The position numbers and the translations under genes were made by a program. 64,000 nt of DNA, taken from contig JAEOUE010000197.1 of NCBI GenBank assembly GCA_016839515.1, positions 1 through 64,000 of the forward strand. The letters run 5' to 3'. This DNA is from Candidatus Hodarchaeum mangrovi (GTDB taxonomy: Archaea > Asgardarchaeota > Heimdallarchaeia > Hodarchaeales > Hodarchaeaceae). The notes beneath the pieces are model-generated. The model was not told where the DNA came from. It saw only the letters and a program-made list of their open reading frames with translations, and did no database searches. Positions 20,544 through 29,735 of the stretch are shown here, piece by piece (within the stretch, counting starts at the first letter, position 1; every line of letters begins with the position of its first letter).

Positions 20544-21167
20544 ATGGATTATATCGATCTTTTAGACCTATGGCGAAAGGAGAGGAAAAGCCATTCGCTT
20601 CAAAAAATCCCCTCTGATTTTTATATTTCCATAGATAGTGAATTAGCTAAGATTTATAGAACTTCCTCTGAGGTACAATGGAGAGAATTAAATGATCTAA
20701 TTATTGAGCGATTCGAATTTTTACGTCAGGATCTTACCAAACTTAGACTTCAAAAAATATTAAATTCGATTATTAATGAATTACCAATAGAGACAGCTTA
20801 TTTAACTTGGGGAGAACAAAAATTAGTGGAGAATTTACAGAAATCGATTAATACATTAAGCATCGAGAAACCAAATTTTTATACTCAGGATATTTCTCTT
20901 AACATGAGTTTACAGGAAGATCCAGACCAAGATACAGATCAAATCGACAAAAATGGCGAGATTAATAATAATACTGTCACATACATAACAGTGAGAATTC
21001 TCGCTGATACTGACCAATTTATTGGTACAGATAATAGGCGGTATGGACCCTTAAAAAAGCATAATGTGGCATACCTACCATTAGAGAATGCAAAAGCATT
21101 AATTGCTAAATCTGTAGCTCGTATTATTGAAAATAACACAAGAACAACTTCAAGTGAAATACAATGA
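20544..21167 (+). CDS. GINS complex subunit (Gins51/Psf1-Sld5 type)
   Basis: N-terminal helical region plus C-terminal B-domain-like VTYITVRILADTDQFIGTDNRRYGPLKKHNVAYLPLENAKALIAKSVARII. Confidence 0.75.
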   Translation: MDYIDLLDLWRKERKSHSLQKIPSDFYISIDSELAKIYRTSSEVQWRELNDLIIERFEFLRQDLTKLRLQKILNSIINELPIETAYLTWGEQKLVENLQKSINTLSIEKPNFYTQDISLNMSLQEDPDQDTDQIDKNGEINNNTVTYITVRILADTDQFIGTDNRRYGPLKKHNVAYLPLENAKALIAKSVARIIENNTRTTSSEIQ

Positions 21168-21352
21168 AGAAAAATTACGTCCCTCAACCTCGTAGTCGAT
21201 TCTTTAAAATTCAATGTGAATGTGGAAATGTTCAAGAGATTTTTTCTCATGCAACAACTTCAGTAGATTGCCGTGTATGCGGAAAGAAATTAACACAACC
21301 TCGTAGTGGAAAAGTTGAAATATTTGCAGAAATAATTGAGGTATTAGAGTAG
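21164..21352 (+). CDS. rps27e: 30S ribosomal protein eS27
   Basis: PQPRSRFFKIQCECGNVQEIFSHATTSVDCRVCGKKLTQPRSGKVEI: S27e zinc ribbon. Confidence 0.92.
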   Translation: MKKNYVPQPRSRFFKIQCECGNVQEIFSHATTSVDCRVCGKKLTQPRSGKVEIFAEIIEVLE

Positions 21353-21367
21353 AATAGGCGATATCGA

Positions 21368-22153
21368 ATGGAAGTTAATTTTCCTGCTGTCGATGAGCTT
21401 GTAATCGGAACATGTACTAAATTAACTCCTCATGGAGCTTATTTTGAAATATTTGATTATGAAAAATTAGGTTCAGAGGCAGGTTTTGTCCATATTTCTG
21501 AATTAAGTCGAACTTGGGTAAGAAATATTCGAAGTCACATACGAGAAGGACAAAAAGCAGTAGTTAAGATACTTCGGGTTGATGAAGCAAGGGGAGAGAT
21601 TGATATGTCAATACGAAGAGTCTCAGAACCCCAAAAACGAGCTAAACTGAATGAGTTCAAGCAAGAAAACCGTGCAAGAGGAATCGTCGCTGTAGCCTGT
21701 GAAAAATCCAACATTAAAACTGAAGAGATTGAAAAGCTAATAATGACCGAGTATGGTTCTATTTATGATGGTTTAATCAATGCCCGAGAAGGCAGTGTTG
21801 ACATTTTAACCAAAATAGGGATTCCAAAGGAAGCTGCAGAAGAGATTTACCAACTTGCAGTGAAAGAATTGGAACCACCCAAAGTTGAATTATTTGGGTA
21901 CATAGATATCACCTGTTACGAAGCTGATGGAGCGCTTCATATAAGAAATTTCTTCAAATCTTATGAAAAAAATTTCTCGAAAAAATTTAAAGGATCAAAT
22001 TTCTTAATTCAAATTATTTCTCCACCTGAATATCGCTGTGTAATTGAAAGTAATGATTGGAAATCAGCTGAAACAATTTGGAAAGACCTCCAAGATGGGG
22101 CTACGGAATTCTTTAAACAATATGATGCTGAAGTTTCCTTTAAACGAAAATAA
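21368..22153 (+). CDS. Translation initiation factor aIF2 alpha
   Basis: S1 domain GTCTKLTPHGAYFEIFDYEKLGSEAGFVHISELSRTWVRNIRSHIREGQKAVVKILRVDEARGEIDMSIRRV. Confidence 0.93.
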   Translation: MEVNFPAVDELVIGTCTKLTPHGAYFEIFDYEKLGSEAGFVHISELSRTWVRNIRSHIREGQKAVVKILRVDEARGEIDMSIRRVSEPQKRAKLNEFKQENRARGIVAVACEKSNIKTEEIEKLIMTEYGSIYDGLINAREGSVDILTKIGIPKEAAEEIYQLAVKELEPPKVELFGYIDITCYEADGALHIRNFFKSYEKNFSKKFKGSNFLIQIISPPEYRCVIESNDWKSAETIWKDLQDGATEFFKQYDAEVSFKRK

Positions 22154-22179
22154 TCTAACTCGAAACTAATGGGGTAAGA

Positions 22180-22356
22180 ATGCGACTCTTAAGAAAATGT
22201 GATTGCACATATACTATTAATCAATCAATAAAAATGTGTGAAAAATGCAAAACATATTTCAGAAGTGCATATCCCCCTAAATTTTCACTTCATGACAAAT
22301 ATGCTACTTATCGAAGGAAAATGAAAGAGATTGCTCGTGAAGGAGAAGAATTATGA
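22180..22356 (+). CDS. nop10: H/ACA RNP protein Nop10
   Basis: 58-aa ORF not in the track: MRLLRKCDCTYTINQSIKMCEKCKTYFRSAYPPKFSLHDKYATYRRKMKEIAREGEEL; matches Nop10 pattern (LRKC..C.. YTL...C..C...S.YPP.FS..DKY..YRR), between aIF2 alpha and RimI. Confidence 0.88.
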   Translation: MRLLRKCDCTYTINQSIKMCEKCKTYFRSAYPPKFSLHDKYATYRRKMKEIAREGEEL

Positions 22357-22853
22357 CCGAACAGACTCCAATACTGATTCAACAATTTCAGTTAAAAGAT
22401 TTGGATCAAGTTATTGAGATTAATAGAGAATGCTTACCAGAAAATTATCCAGAAAGATTCTTTCGAACAATTTATTCAGAATTACCGTCAGCATTCATAG
22501 TAGCTAAAATTGGGGAACAAGTAATTGGGTACACAATGGCACGCGTTGAAACTGGTTTAAGTCATTATTCGATTTTTCATAGGGGAAAAAAGGGGCATAC
22601 TGTTAGTATAGCAGTTAAACCTGAATATCGTCGAAAAGGAATAGCAAAAATGCTTTTAAAGCGGTCAATTGAAGCTATGGTAGAACATGGTGTTAATGAA
22701 TTATTTTTAGAAGTAAGAGTGTCAAATGATGCCGCAGTTAATCTTTATAAAAATTTTGGGTATGAAATTTTAAAAGAAATAAGAAATTATTATAGGGATT
22801 ATGAATCTGCATATCTAATGGCCAAAAAAGTACCAAAAGATAAATTGATTTGA
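22353..22853 (+). CDS. RimI-like GNAT N-acetyltransferase
   Basis: HTVSIAVKPEYRRKGIAKMLLKRSIEAM and LEVRVSNDAAVNLYKNFGYE acetyl-CoA motifs. Confidence 0.9.
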   Translation: MTEQTPILIQQFQLKDLDQVIEINRECLPENYPERFFRTIYSELPSAFIVAKIGEQVIGYTMARVETGLSHYSIFHRGKKGHTVSIAVKPEYRRKGIAKMLLKRSIEAMVEHGVNELFLEVRVSNDAAVNLYKNFGYEILKEIRNYYRDYESAYLMAKKVPKDKLI

Positions 22854-23162
22854 AATCTGAATAAAGAAATTAATTTATCTCTTCAAAAGAAATCAGATTT
22901 AGTGAAAAGATTAAAGCTCACTACTTATTATTCTAATTATCGATAGTTCTCTAAAATGATATTCTAGAACTTATGGGTTTTTTTTAAGTTTGCTGAATTC
23001 TAAAATCATTATTTTAGTAATAAATCTCTTAGGTTCAATTAGAAGGGACCTAAATATAAAGCTTTAAAAAGAACGAAACGTTACCAAAGGTAAAATAAAC
23101 TTATCAGTAATAAAAACTTTTTAAATTATGCTGATAATTTCTGTTGTTCAATTTAATAAAAT

Positions 23163-24164
23163 ATGGTGATCATAAGAATGAAGGATTATCTGTTAAAGGC
23201 TAGTAATGCCTTAACTCAGTTAAATAATACTGTTTCTATTAATGCCCGAAGTATGGCTGACGTAGTTTTAAAGATTTATACTGAGTTCGAAGAATATAGG
23301 TATATTGCTGAAACTATTCCTGATTTTATAATTCGTCCAGATAATACAAAATCAAATCTTAAAGCAAGTGGTGAGATCCGAGTAGCACAGTTATTAACCT
23401 CTATTCTGTGTGATCGAATAACAGAATTGTCTTTAAAGTTATGTGAATCTCTTGAATTCAGAGAGGAAGAAGTTGATGTCAAATTAGAAATCAGGGAGAT
23501 AAAAGATCAAGTATTCCGATTAGGTGAAGTGATCCATGTCCAACAAAAACTAGCTGATGGTGCTCCTGTATCAACAGAGGCGATTCAAGATTTAAGTAAA
23601 CGTTACGAAGCTAGAATAATTCAGCTAGAACAAGAACTCCTTAAAAAAGAGGGACGCGCGTTAACAATTACTGCATTAGATGCCGTTAAAAAGCCTAAAA
23701 TATTTGGTAAAGAGAAATTCAAATCTTCACTAGGAGATCTTATTTTAAGTTTTGGAAAAAATCTTCGTGCTAGCTCTGGGGGGTATATATCTCTTGCAAA
23801 TCTTTATACTGCCCTTAAAGAGCAAGTTCCAGACATTAATTTTTCAACAAAGGATCTAGAAGAAGTTTGTAAGATTCTAGCTAAACAAGACCTAATTTCG
23901 GGTCTTACAAAAAGATCTGGGGTTAAAATAGTAGAATTTATACCTGTTAATTTAGGAGAAGATGCAAAGAAAATATTTTCTTTAGCATCAAAAAAAGGGT
24001 TTGTAACATATGAGGAGGTTATCCTGGGAACAAAATGGGATCAACCACGTGTTGATCGTGTCCTTGAAAGCCTTGTAAATCAGAAAATAGCTCGAAAAGT
24101 ATCTAGTCTTGATTCTGGGGATCAGTATTTCTTCCCTGGATTGTATGGAGAAGATAATTGGTAG
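23163..24164 (+). CDS. Uncharacterised archaeal coiled-coil/winged-helix protein
   Basis: Helical N-terminus; C-terminal SGGYISLANLYTALKEQVPDINFSTKDLEEVCKILAKQDLI and KGFVTYEEVILGTKWDQPRVDRVLESLVNQKIARKV resemble winged helices. Confidence 0.6.
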   Translation: MVIIRMKDYLLKASNALTQLNNTVSINARSMADVVLKIYTEFEEYRYIAETIPDFIIRPDNTKSNLKASGEIRVAQLLTSILCDRITELSLKLCESLEFREEEVDVKLEIREIKDQVFRLGEVIHVQQKLADGAPVSTEAIQDLSKRYEARIIQLEQELLKKEGRALTITALDAVKKPKIFGKEKFKSSLGDLILSFGKNLRASSGGYISLANLYTALKEQVPDINFSTKDLEEVCKILAKQDLISGLTKRSGVKIVEFIPVNLGEDAKKIFSLASKKGFVTYEEVILGTKWDQPRVDRVLESLVNQKIARKVSSLDSGDQYFFPGLYGEDNW

Positions 24165-24174
24165 GTAATGAAAA

Positions 24175-25059
24175 ATGACTGAAGTTGATACAGAAAGATT
24201 TGGTGGATTATTTCGTAAAATCGGGGATGCAGTTCATATTGGTACAAAAACGTTCAAAGGAAAGACAATTCTTGGCTCTCAATTTGGATCTGATGCTTTA
24301 ATATGGAGGATAAAATCTGATGATGTAGAAAATTTTCGTAAAATAGACGGATTCATCGTAAAAGATCCAGAAAATGCTATCCTCCTTCAATCAGGGACTC
24401 TCGTAGGCGTTGCTGGAAGCGGAATATATGAACTTGATAAAGATGCAAAAAAACCTGGTAGTGAAATTATCTGGGTTACAAAACGAGAATTTGTTATTAA
24501 ATGGGGTAGTCCTGGAGTTTATACAACTGATAATATTATGGTTGGATGTTTTGGCATCTCTCGTATGAGAGTAGTAAATCCTCGGAATTTTATTATGAAT
24601 ATTGTATCACATAAACAATATTATACTAGTGAAGAATTAAGAAACTGGGTTAAACAGACAATTACCTCTGCAGTTAAACATGTTATGTCACGTTATACCG
24701 TTCCTGAATTATTAAAGGAAAGAAGGACTTTAGCTATTCAAACGAAATCCGAACTAGCTCCTGAGACATCTAGATGGGGTTTAGAACTTGTAGGATTAGA
24801 TATTGGGGGTTTTAAAGTACCAGATGAGTACCAAGCCCTACTTTCATATGAGATTGAAAAACAGGTTTTAGAAACCCAAAAAGAATTGGATGAAGCACGT
24901 AAATCCATGAATGAAGTTTCTGAACTGATAAAGAAGTATGAACATATGATAGAACAAGCTGATGAAATGTTCTTATCAGGAAAATTATCAGAAGAACGAT
25001 ACAAAGAACTAACAGATAAATATTCAAAAAAATTAGCTAAACTAAAGGCTCAATTTTAA
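24175..25059 (+). CDS. SPFH-domain-like (virion core protein-like) protein
   Basis: GVYTTDNIMVGCFGISRMRVVNPRNFIMNIV...ELAPETSRWGLELVGLDIGGFKVPDEYQALLSYEIEKQVLETQKELDEA: SPFH-like core plus coiled-coil tail. Confidence 0.65.
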   Translation: MTEVDTERFGGLFRKIGDAVHIGTKTFKGKTILGSQFGSDALIWRIKSDDVENFRKIDGFIVKDPENAILLQSGTLVGVAGSGIYELDKDAKKPGSEIIWVTKREFVIKWGSPGVYTTDNIMVGCFGISRMRVVNPRNFIMNIVSHKQYYTSEELRNWVKQTITSAVKHVMSRYTVPELLKERRTLAIQTKSELAPETSRWGLELVGLDIGGFKVPDEYQALLSYEIEKQVLETQKELDEARKSMNEVSELIKKYEHMIEQADEMFLSGKLSEERYKELTDKYSKKLAKLKAQF

Positions 25060-25069
25060 TAACCAGCCT

Positions 25070-26836
25070 TTACATTTTCCGAGTTTGGAGGGAACCTCCA
25101 CAATCTGGACATGTAGTTACCCCTACAGCTTTGATTTCCTCATAACAATTAGCACAGATATTATTTCTGCATGATATGCACTGAAATCCAATTGCTGAAT
25201 GATTAGCTAGATTACATATGCTACAATCGAACTTAAAACCAAGCTTTTCAAGAATGATAGAAGTAGATGGAATGTCAATATACCCATTTATCTCTCCATA
25301 AATAATTAAATCCTCAATTTCTCTTATTATATTAGATTCTGAATCTTTAATCTCTCTAAAAATCTCTTGAAGGGGAACTTTCCTTGTTTTTTTATCTTCT
25401 ATTAAAAATTTTAAATTGAAATTCAAACTAGGGGGCGAGTCAATTTTTGAAAATTCATCTAAATACCATCCATTTTTCAGTGGTCCTTTTTTGCAAAAAT
25501 AACACTGCTCAGCACTAACAAGGTTGAAAGAATGTGTATATGTTATTCTACAGTCAGGACAATTCCTAGGAAGGTCTATAATAAATGCAGCGATATTCCC
25601 GCAAAATGGACATTCATGTTTACTATTTAAGGGTCTGCAATCAGAACATACAATCCTTCGGCAATTTTGACACTCATAATAAAGATTTGGATCTGAATAA
25701 GAAGAAGTATCAATTTGACAAAATACTTCAAACTTCTTCACACCTCGAATGAGAAATGGAGAGGAACTTTCACCAGCAATAATACGAAAACCAAGGACTA
25801 AGGATAAATTTATGATTACATTTAATAATAAATCAGTATCTAAATTAAGATTTCGTGCAATTGATTCTACATCTATTCCTCTATCTAGCCAGATTTCTAA
25901 TCGCGGAGAAATATAGACATTCTCTCTAATAATCCCATCTAAACTTTTATTTATTTTATTTAAAAATGAAATAAACTCTAAATATTCAATATTAAAGCGT
26001 TGTAACCAGAATTCAATCGGAATATGACGATAAATATAGATATCAAAGAGTATTTGCGAAACCATATGGCTTATTGAGTATATATGTTGTTGATCAGAAG
26101 AAAAAAGGAAAGGTATTCCTTTACAATTTTCTTTTAACATTTTTTGGCATTTTTCAATATCAATTCTAAATAACCTGCTAAGAGTCTTTAGAGATATTTC
26201 TGGTTCAAGAATAAAGGTAGTATTGAGAAAACGTTCGAAAAACTTGATATCCTTCTCAATTTGGTTTGGAGTCGAAAAATCTAAAAAAGTTAGATTATAT
26301 ATACGATTATTTAATGGATCTATATATCCGTAAAAGGTTCCTTGTTGTGCCATTAAATCTAAAATGGCTTCTAAGTGTTCTTCGGACCAATTGATTTGTT
26401 TTAAAAGAAATTTGAGGTCTATACTTCCTGTTTTTCCTAGTATATTCTGCAGAAAAATCATAGCTCCATTTGGTGTAAAAAAATATCTTCGAATCCGGTC
26501 AAAGAATCCATCATATTTCTGAAGTGATTGAAACATCACAATCTCTAGGATCTCTCCAGGTAAATTGGTTGCATCAATCAAATCACAAATGTCTACATTT
26601 CCTTTTTGGGTTAAATTATGTTCAATTAATTCATTAATGTAAGAAAGCGGAATGTAAAAATCATCATCTGGTGTTAAAATTCCATTCAACACTTTTTCAC
26701 TAATGCTTTTTCTTATAAAGAGAGCGATTTTTTGAAGGTCTTCTGAGCTATCAAAAGATTGAAGAGACACAGGTTCTGTCAGTTTCTGAGCGAAATCTAG
26801 CCATTTATCCTCTTTTTTTCGAAACATATTATTCAT
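25070..26836 (-). CDS. Tandem winged-helix protein with internal and C-terminal Cys-rich zinc modules; candidate UFL1-like/RING-like E3 component
   Basis: Repeated WH-like segments (INELIEHNLTQKGNVDICDLIDATNLPGEILEIVMFQSL; GSIDLKFLLKQINWSEEHLEAILDLMAQQGTFYGYID) and Cys clusters CQNC..CSDC..CPFC..CPDC..CYFC and C-terminal CSIC..CISC..CANC..CPDC; lies near E1/Ubl/E2 genes. Confidence 0.5.
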   Translation of the reverse strand: MNNMFRKKEDKWLDFAQKLTEPVSLQSFDSSEDLQKIALFIRKSISEKVLNGILTPDDDFYIPLSYINELIEHNLTQKGNVDICDLIDATNLPGEILEIVMFQSLQKYDGFFDRIRRYFFTPNGAMIFLQNILGKTGSIDLKFLLKQINWSEEHLEAILDLMAQQGTFYGYIDPLNNRIYNLTFLDFSTPNQIEKDIKFFERFLNTTFILEPEISLKTLSRLFRIDIEKCQKMLKENCKGIPFLFSSDQQHIYSISHMVSQILFDIYIYRHIPIEFWLQRFNIEYLEFISFLNKINKSLDGIIRENVYISPRLEIWLDRGIDVESIARNLNLDTDLLLNVIINLSLVLGFRIIAGESSSPFLIRGVKKFEVFCQIDTSSYSDPNLYYECQNCRRIVCSDCRPLNSKHECPFCGNIAAFIIDLPRNCPDCRITYTHSFNLVSAEQCYFCKKGPLKNGWYLDEFSKIDSPPSLNFNLKFLIEDKKTRKVPLQEIFREIKDSESNIIREIEDLIIYGEINGYIDIPSTSIILEKLGFKFDCSICNLANHSAIGFQCISCRNNICANCYEEIKAVGVTTCPDCGGSLQTRKM

Positions 26837-27001
26837 CCAATAAGCTCGAGAACATCTTCAAGCAAATCGTCATCTATAATCATTTATATTTTGTTAATTA
26901 AATTCTAAATTATTCTGGATCAATTTTTTTGAATGAAGTTTTTATTTGAAATCTTTTATAAAACTGTAATACATTTTCAAGAATATCTTAGGTTTTGAAA
27001 T

Positions 27002-27322
27002 ATGAGTCATTCAGAATTTAGATGTATAAATTGTGGATATATTCCACATGAGTCTCCTGTATCAGGGAATTGGTATTGTCCCAAATGTGGAAAGCGATCA
27101 ACGATAAAAATTGAACAGCCTCTCCACGTTCGAAGTTATTTACGGCATAAAAGTGTTCATCAACGAAGTAAAGATGAAATATATAATGATATTTATAAAA
27201 AACTTACTCTAGAAGAAAAACAAGAATTGGGTTATAAAGAACCTTATATAAATCCAGTTCTATCTTCAGTAGAACCCAAAAAGAGGGAAACCATTCGTCT
27301 TTTCTTACCCTCTGATAATTAA
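27002..27322 (+). CDS. Small zinc-ribbon protein
   Basis: CINCGYIPHESPVSGNWYCPKCGKRS: paired CxxC. Confidence 0.6.
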   Translation: MSHSEFRCINCGYIPHESPVSGNWYCPKCGKRSTIKIEQPLHVRSYLRHKSVHQRSKDEIYNDIYKKLTLEEKQELGYKEPYINPVLSSVEPKKRETIRLFLPSDN

Positions 27323-28560
27323 TTATTTTTTTTCTCAAATATAACTTTAATTCTTTTGTCTTTTTCACCATATAAGGGTGAAAAAGTTATTCGATCCCCA
27401 TTCGAGAGAATATCCTTTATTATATCTCCCTCATTCAGATGTTTATTTCCTCTAAATGCTAAGAATTCATCTTCATATTTATTATTTACTTCCTGAACAA
27501 TTTCTATGAATCTATTATCTGGATTTACATGGATCATTGATATTTGATCTGAATTTATTCCCCTATTTCCACAAACAAAACAATCGGGATCTGCTAATAG
27601 TTTAAAAGTGGAAAAAGTGCCTGTAAGTCCTGAATAAATAGTTAAAGAAGGAATCTGGAACCTCTCCGATTTTCGTAATCTTCTCAAGATTTTTTGATCT
27701 TTTCTTTTAAGAGAAGACCTTTTTTCAAAAAAAAGTGTGTTAATTATCAATTGAGATTGAATACCACTAATTACTGAATTGACAGTTATTATACTTGGAA
27801 TATGAGTAAGTATGAGTTGTTTTAATTCTTTGATATCATAACTAGGAAATTTGTGATTTTTTGTGCAATTATTTGCAATTTTCTGAAGAAATTTCATATC
27901 TTTATTAGAATTTTCTCTGGGCTCTCGATTATATCTTGTATAAAAGGAATAAAGAGCCTTCCAAGCACAATGTTCACGAATTCTCGGAGTTCCAACCAAT
28001 GTACATGGAGCTGTCCAAATATTTGTTTCATCTGGTGGGGGAGGATTGTCACATGCTAAACAAGATGAAAAATTCTTCTGAATATATTGAACTTGTCCAA
28101 TGTATCCATCAGTAGCAGAATCAATATATGGTTTAGATAATTCAATTGCTAATGAATTAATATATTGACGAGCTAAAAAATTATCGACGCATCCAGCAAT
28201 AATGTCAACTTCTTCAAAAATTTCAGTAGGGATGTCTTGGATTTTAATTGAAAATGCTTCAACATTTACTTGTTTATTGAACATCGTACTAATTCTATCT
28301 TTCGCAACTTCTGCTTTACTCTTTCCAATATCTGTTTCTCGAAAGAGCATTTGACGATTTAGATTTGAATATTCAATTGTATCAACATCAACCAAAATTA
28401 ATTTTCCAACGCCTAGGAGTGACAGATTTTTTATAACCTCACTTCCAGTGCCACCTATGCCCACAACAAGAACTGAACTATTCTGGATTAATTTTTGATC
28501 CCATAAAACTAATCGTTCTTGTCTATCATACCGCAAGTTATATTGATCTTCTTGTGACAT
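27319..28560 (-). CDS. E1-like Ubl-activating enzyme (ThiF/UBA family)
   Basis: VLVVGIGGTGSEVIKNLSLLGVGKLILVDVDTIEYSNLNRQMLFRETDIGKSKAEVA adenylation motif; catalytic-Cys-like APCTLVGTPRIREHCAWKA (UBA2/UBA3-like CT[IL]xxxP); CLAC...CFVC zinc pairs. Confidence 0.9.
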   Translation of the reverse strand: MSQEDQYNLRYDRQERLVLWDQKLIQNSSVLVVGIGGTGSEVIKNLSLLGVGKLILVDVDTIEYSNLNRQMLFRETDIGKSKAEVAKDRISTMFNKQVNVEAFSIKIQDIPTEIFEEVDIIAGCVDNFLARQYINSLAIELSKPYIDSATDGYIGQVQYIQKNFSSCLACDNPPPPDETNIWTAPCTLVGTPRIREHCAWKALYSFYTRYNREPRENSNKDMKFLQKIANNCTKNHKFPSYDIKELKQLILTHIPSIITVNSVISGIQSQLIINTLFFEKRSSLKRKDQKILRRLRKSERFQIPSLTIYSGLTGTFSTFKLLADPDCFVCGNRGINSDQISMIHVNPDNRFIEIVQEVNNKYEDEFLAFRGNKHLNEGDIIKDILSNGDRITFSPLYGEKDKRIKVIFEKKNN

Positions 28561-28593
28561 TGAAATAATCCTTTTAAATAAAAAGAAAAGGTA

Positions 28594-28923
28594 TTATCCA
28601 CCCTTAATCTGATCAGGGACAATCATAAGCATTGCATTTTCTTCAATGTTGTAACTTGATAAGCTATTTGATGGATTCATGCGTCTACCTTTGTATAATA
28701 GAGCAATTGGCACTACTTCAGGAATATTGAACGCATCACGAGCTGCTCCAATAGCTTGAAAAACGCTCCCATTCATATTGATATATTTTTCACGAACGTT
28801 TTGATCTGGAGGGAGCTGAGGATCTTTAAAACGTACTTTCACCATTTTTTCTATACTTGAATCGGAGGGACTTTTTCTGACTGAATTATCCCATATAACA
28901 TCTTTTTTAGACAATATTATCAC
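28594..28923 (-). CDS. Ubiquitin-like modifier with exposed C-terminal Gly-Gly
   Basis: 109 aa ending ...MLMIVPDQIKGG* (verified from nucleotides); beta-grasp-compatible; UFM1-like stretches DPQLP, ARDAFNIP, GRRMNPS, MLMIVPD. Confidence 0.82.
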   Translation of the reverse strand: MIILSKKDVIWDNSVRKSPSDSSIEKMVKVRFKDPQLPPDQNVREKYINMNGSVFQAIGAARDAFNIPEVVPIALLYKGRRMNPSNSLSSYNIEENAMLMIVPDQIKGG

Positions 28924-28934
28924 CTTTTATTAAA

Positions 28935-29735
28935 TTAGACATATAGTAAACGTTCAATTTCGGATAGAGTTGTTAAAAGATCAATTCTACCTTTTGCATA
29001 ATCCTCTAAAGGACCTTTAATGAGCGGATATGTGTTTAGTAGTTCACTTTCGAGCCCTATCGGATAGTTCTTTTTTCTTTTGATAATTAAATTAATGATT
29101 TCCCCATCTTGTGCATAGAATTTTACAATAATATCTTTTGTACTAACCGTTGAATCATAGTTTGTAAGGATTTTTTTGATAAGTGGGTCTTTTTCATATT
29201 CAACTGTTGAAAATTCAGGTTTTTTTATGCTTACATCAACCTCCCCTAAGGCTTTTGGAATTTTATCCTCCGCAAGCTTGTAGATTTCTTCTAATACGTT
29301 GAGAATGCTTGAAGAATTAGGAGTCCAAGATTTCATCGACGGTAAATCGTTGAGTTCACAATCTAGAATTTCTCGAAGTTGACTGGGTCCATCGATATAT
29401 GGACGAGCAGGCAGATCATCTAAAACTACGAGCAATGGAAATGCATAGGCCCCTACTTGCATTTTGATTCTGATTTTTCCAATCTCATCCCCAATATATT
29501 CACCAGGAAAGTTTTCTAATACTTTTTGCCCTTCTTGGTAAATCAAATAGTAAGATTCAGCTTTTAATTCATCATCGACAATCGATTCATTTTCAGCTGT
29601 GAAAGAGGACCGTTTTATGTAATTTGTAAGATCACAATAATCACACTTCACAGGAAATTGAAAAATGGGTTTTTGAGAGAGAGGAGCACCACAACCATTA
29701 CACTGCGCAATATTACTCTGAATTTCGAAATCCAT
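28935..29735 (-). CDS. Zinc-ribbon protein with possible RWD/UBC-like domains, in the Ubl cluster
   Basis: N-terminal CNGCGAPL...VKCDYC zinc ribbon; GKIRIKMQVGAYAFPLLVVLDDLPARPYIDGPSQLREIL...SILNVLEEIYKLAEDK resembles RWD/E2 topology by eye; adjacent to the Ubl gene. Confidence 0.5.
   Translation of the reverse strand: MDFEIQSNIAQCNGCGAPLSQKPIFQFPVKCDYCDLTNYIKRSSFTAENESIVDDELKAESYYLIYQEGQKVLENFPGEYIGDEIGKIRIKMQVGAYAFPLLVVLDDLPARPYIDGPSQLREILDCELNDLPSMKSWTPNSSSILNVLEEIYKLAEDKIPKALGEVDVSIKKPEFSTVEYEKDPLIKKILTNYDSTVSTKDIIVKFYAQDGEIINLIIKRKKNYPIGLESELLNTYPLIKGPLEDYAKGRIDLLTTLSEIERLLYV

Noticed and set aside
20939-21250. 103-aa antisense ORF over GINS/eS27
   Set aside because: Overlaps two confident genes; no motif.
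24738-25027. Two overlapping antisense ORFs over the SPFH-like gene
   Set aside because: Shadow ORFs of the Lys/Glu-rich coiled-coil tail.
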